Below, one piece after another: positions 5,386-5,906 of a DNA stretch of 5,906 nt (the first letter of the stretch is position 1; every line of letters begins with the position of its first letter). The position numbers and the translations under genes were made by a program. The notes under the pieces were generated by a model. The model did no database searches and was not told where the DNA came from. It saw nothing but the letters and a program-made list of their open reading frames with translations. Origin of the DNA: Helicobacteraceae bacterium (GTDB lineage Bacteria; Campylobacterota; Campylobacteria; Campylobacterales; Sulfurimonadaceae); the NCBI GenBank assembly GCA_027056525.1, contig JALUKO010000014.1, positions 1-5,906 of the forward strand. The letters are read 5' to 3'.

Positions 5386-5906
5386 ATGATTTTAAACGTA
5401 CTTATCTCTACCATCGATAATCGGATTCTCGGCTTACAAAATATTATAAAAGAAAAAAAAGATGTGATCTATACAGTGAGTCATCAGGTTACTTCTGAAC
5501 TAGATGAACAAACACAAAACTATAGAGAGACTTTGCTTGGTTTGAGTAATGTTGTATATTCTCAGATAAACTCTCGTGGTGTTGCCAAAAATAGAAATAA
5601 TGCACTCAAACATAGAGTGAAAGATTCTATATGTTTGTTGTGTGATGATGATGTGATCTATTTTGAGAAGAGCTTTGATACCATTGTCGATACCTTTTTC
5701 AAAGATGAGAGTTTGGAGTTTTTGACTTTTAAGATTAAAACATTTCAGGGGGATGATTATAAAAACTACAAGGATTATGAGTTTCAACAAAATATAAGAA
5801 CACTAACCAGTATAGGAATAATAGATGTTGCTTTTAAGGAGGAAGTCATAGAGAAATACTCCCTTAGTTTTGATGAGAGGTTTGGTCCGGGAGCCAAGTA
5901 TGCGAT
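5386..5906 (+). CDS. GT2-like glycosyltransferase, N-terminal part (3' end outside window)
   Basis: An open frame starting at ATG 5386, two bases after the pyruvyltransferase stop, runs without a stop to the right edge, giving 173 complete codons. It begins MILNVLISTIDNRI, a strand-loop like the nucleotide-binding start of GT-A enzymes. It continues to SRGVAKNRNNAL (63-74), matching the conserved Arg-Asn-x-Ala segment that precedes the metal site, and CLLCDDDV (83-90), where Asp87-Asp88-Asp89 forms the likely DxD motif. Near the edge, FDERFGPGAKYA (162-173) matches the DERFG-x-G block that in this subgroup comes just before the acidic catalytic region, which would lie outside the window. The protein is divergent from the first glycosyltransferase. 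The ribosome binding site is weak, so translation is probably coupled to the upstream gene. The GT-A assignment is good; sugar specificity is unknown. Confidence 0.85.
   Translation, partial: MILNVLISTIDNRILGLQNIIKEKKDVIYTVSHQVTSELDEQTQNYRETLLGLSNVVYSQINSRGVAKNRNNALKHRVKDSICLLCDDDVIYFEKSFDTIVDTFFKDESLEFLTFKIKTFQGDDYKNYKDYEFQQNIRTLTSIGIIDVAFKEEVIEKYSLSFDERFGPGAKYA

Larger units (their letters stand above)
1..5906 (+). other. Part of one polysaccharide-biosynthesis operon
   Basis: Seven same-strand genes with junctions of 11-base overlap, 4-base overlap, 8-base overlap, 4-base overlap, direct abutment, 20-base overlap and a 2-base gap leave no room for internal promoters or terminators between genes. 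The functions form one pathway: activated sugar synthesis, assembly, modification and export. Co-transcription is inferred from this packing; promoter and terminator lie outside the window. Confidence 0.85.

Noticed and set aside
5500..5790. Minus-strand open frame near the right edge
   Set aside because: Its Ile/Leu-rich translation is what reverse-reading AT-rich coding DNA gives, and the plus strand there carries a glycosyltransferase with a DDD motif and conserved flanking blocks.
1..5906. CRISPR array, insertion sequence, toxin-antitoxin or phage-defence genes
   Set aside because: No regularly spaced repeats, terminal inverted repeats, transposase or defence-type motifs were seen; every part of the window is accounted for by glycan biosynthesis genes.

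Overview
The window is a single, densely packed stretch of a surface-polysaccharide (O-antigen, capsule or similar glycan) gene cluster. All genes run on the + strand. There are seven coding regions, the first and last cut by the window edges, and essentially no intergenic DNA: neighbours overlap by 4 to 20 bases, abut, or sit 2 bases apart. No tRNA, rRNA, CRISPR array, mobile element, promoter or terminator could be supported.

Layout. Bases 1-2509 hold a nucleotide-sugar module: the C-terminal part of dTDP-glucose 4,6-dehydratase (rmlB), a dTDP-4-keto-6-deoxyglucose 3,4-ketoisomerase (FdtA/QdtA type), a PLP-dependent sugar aminotransferase (FdtB/QdtB type) and a left-handed beta-helix acetyltransferase. 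Read as a pathway, this makes dTDP-3-amino-3,6-dideoxyhexose (Fuc3N or Qui3N) and probably its N-acetyl form, Fuc3NAc or Qui3NAc. Bases 2506-3759 encode a WzxE-like lipid-linked oligosaccharide flippase. Bases 3760-5906 hold a family 2 glycosyltransferase, a polysaccharide pyruvyltransferase-family protein (ExoV/CsaB/WcaK type) and the start of a second, divergent GT2-like glycosyltransferase that runs off the right edge.

How they work together (inference). The first four enzymes supply an activated 3-(acet)amino-3,6-dideoxyhexose. The glycosyltransferases build a repeat unit on a lipid carrier at the inner face of the cytoplasmic membrane, the pyruvyltransferase may add an acidic pyruvate ketal, and Wzx flips the finished unit outward for a Wzy-type polymerase. 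The polymerase, the initiating phosphoglycosyltransferase and rmlA are not in the window and would be expected nearby.

Organism. The DNA is clearly AT-rich with many A/T homopolymers, and several starts have purine-rich Shine-Dalgarno-like sites. A polysaccharide cluster of this make-up fits a low-GC Gram-negative bacterium. Campylobacterota (Sulfurimonas/Sulfurovum/Arcobacter-like) is my best guess, but this is an impression from composition and gene style, not a demonstrated assignment. Nothing here looks like a wholly new type of system. The points most worth following up are the unresolved identity of the sugar, the parallel with the enterobacterial common antigen gene order, and the possible pyruvylation of the glycan.
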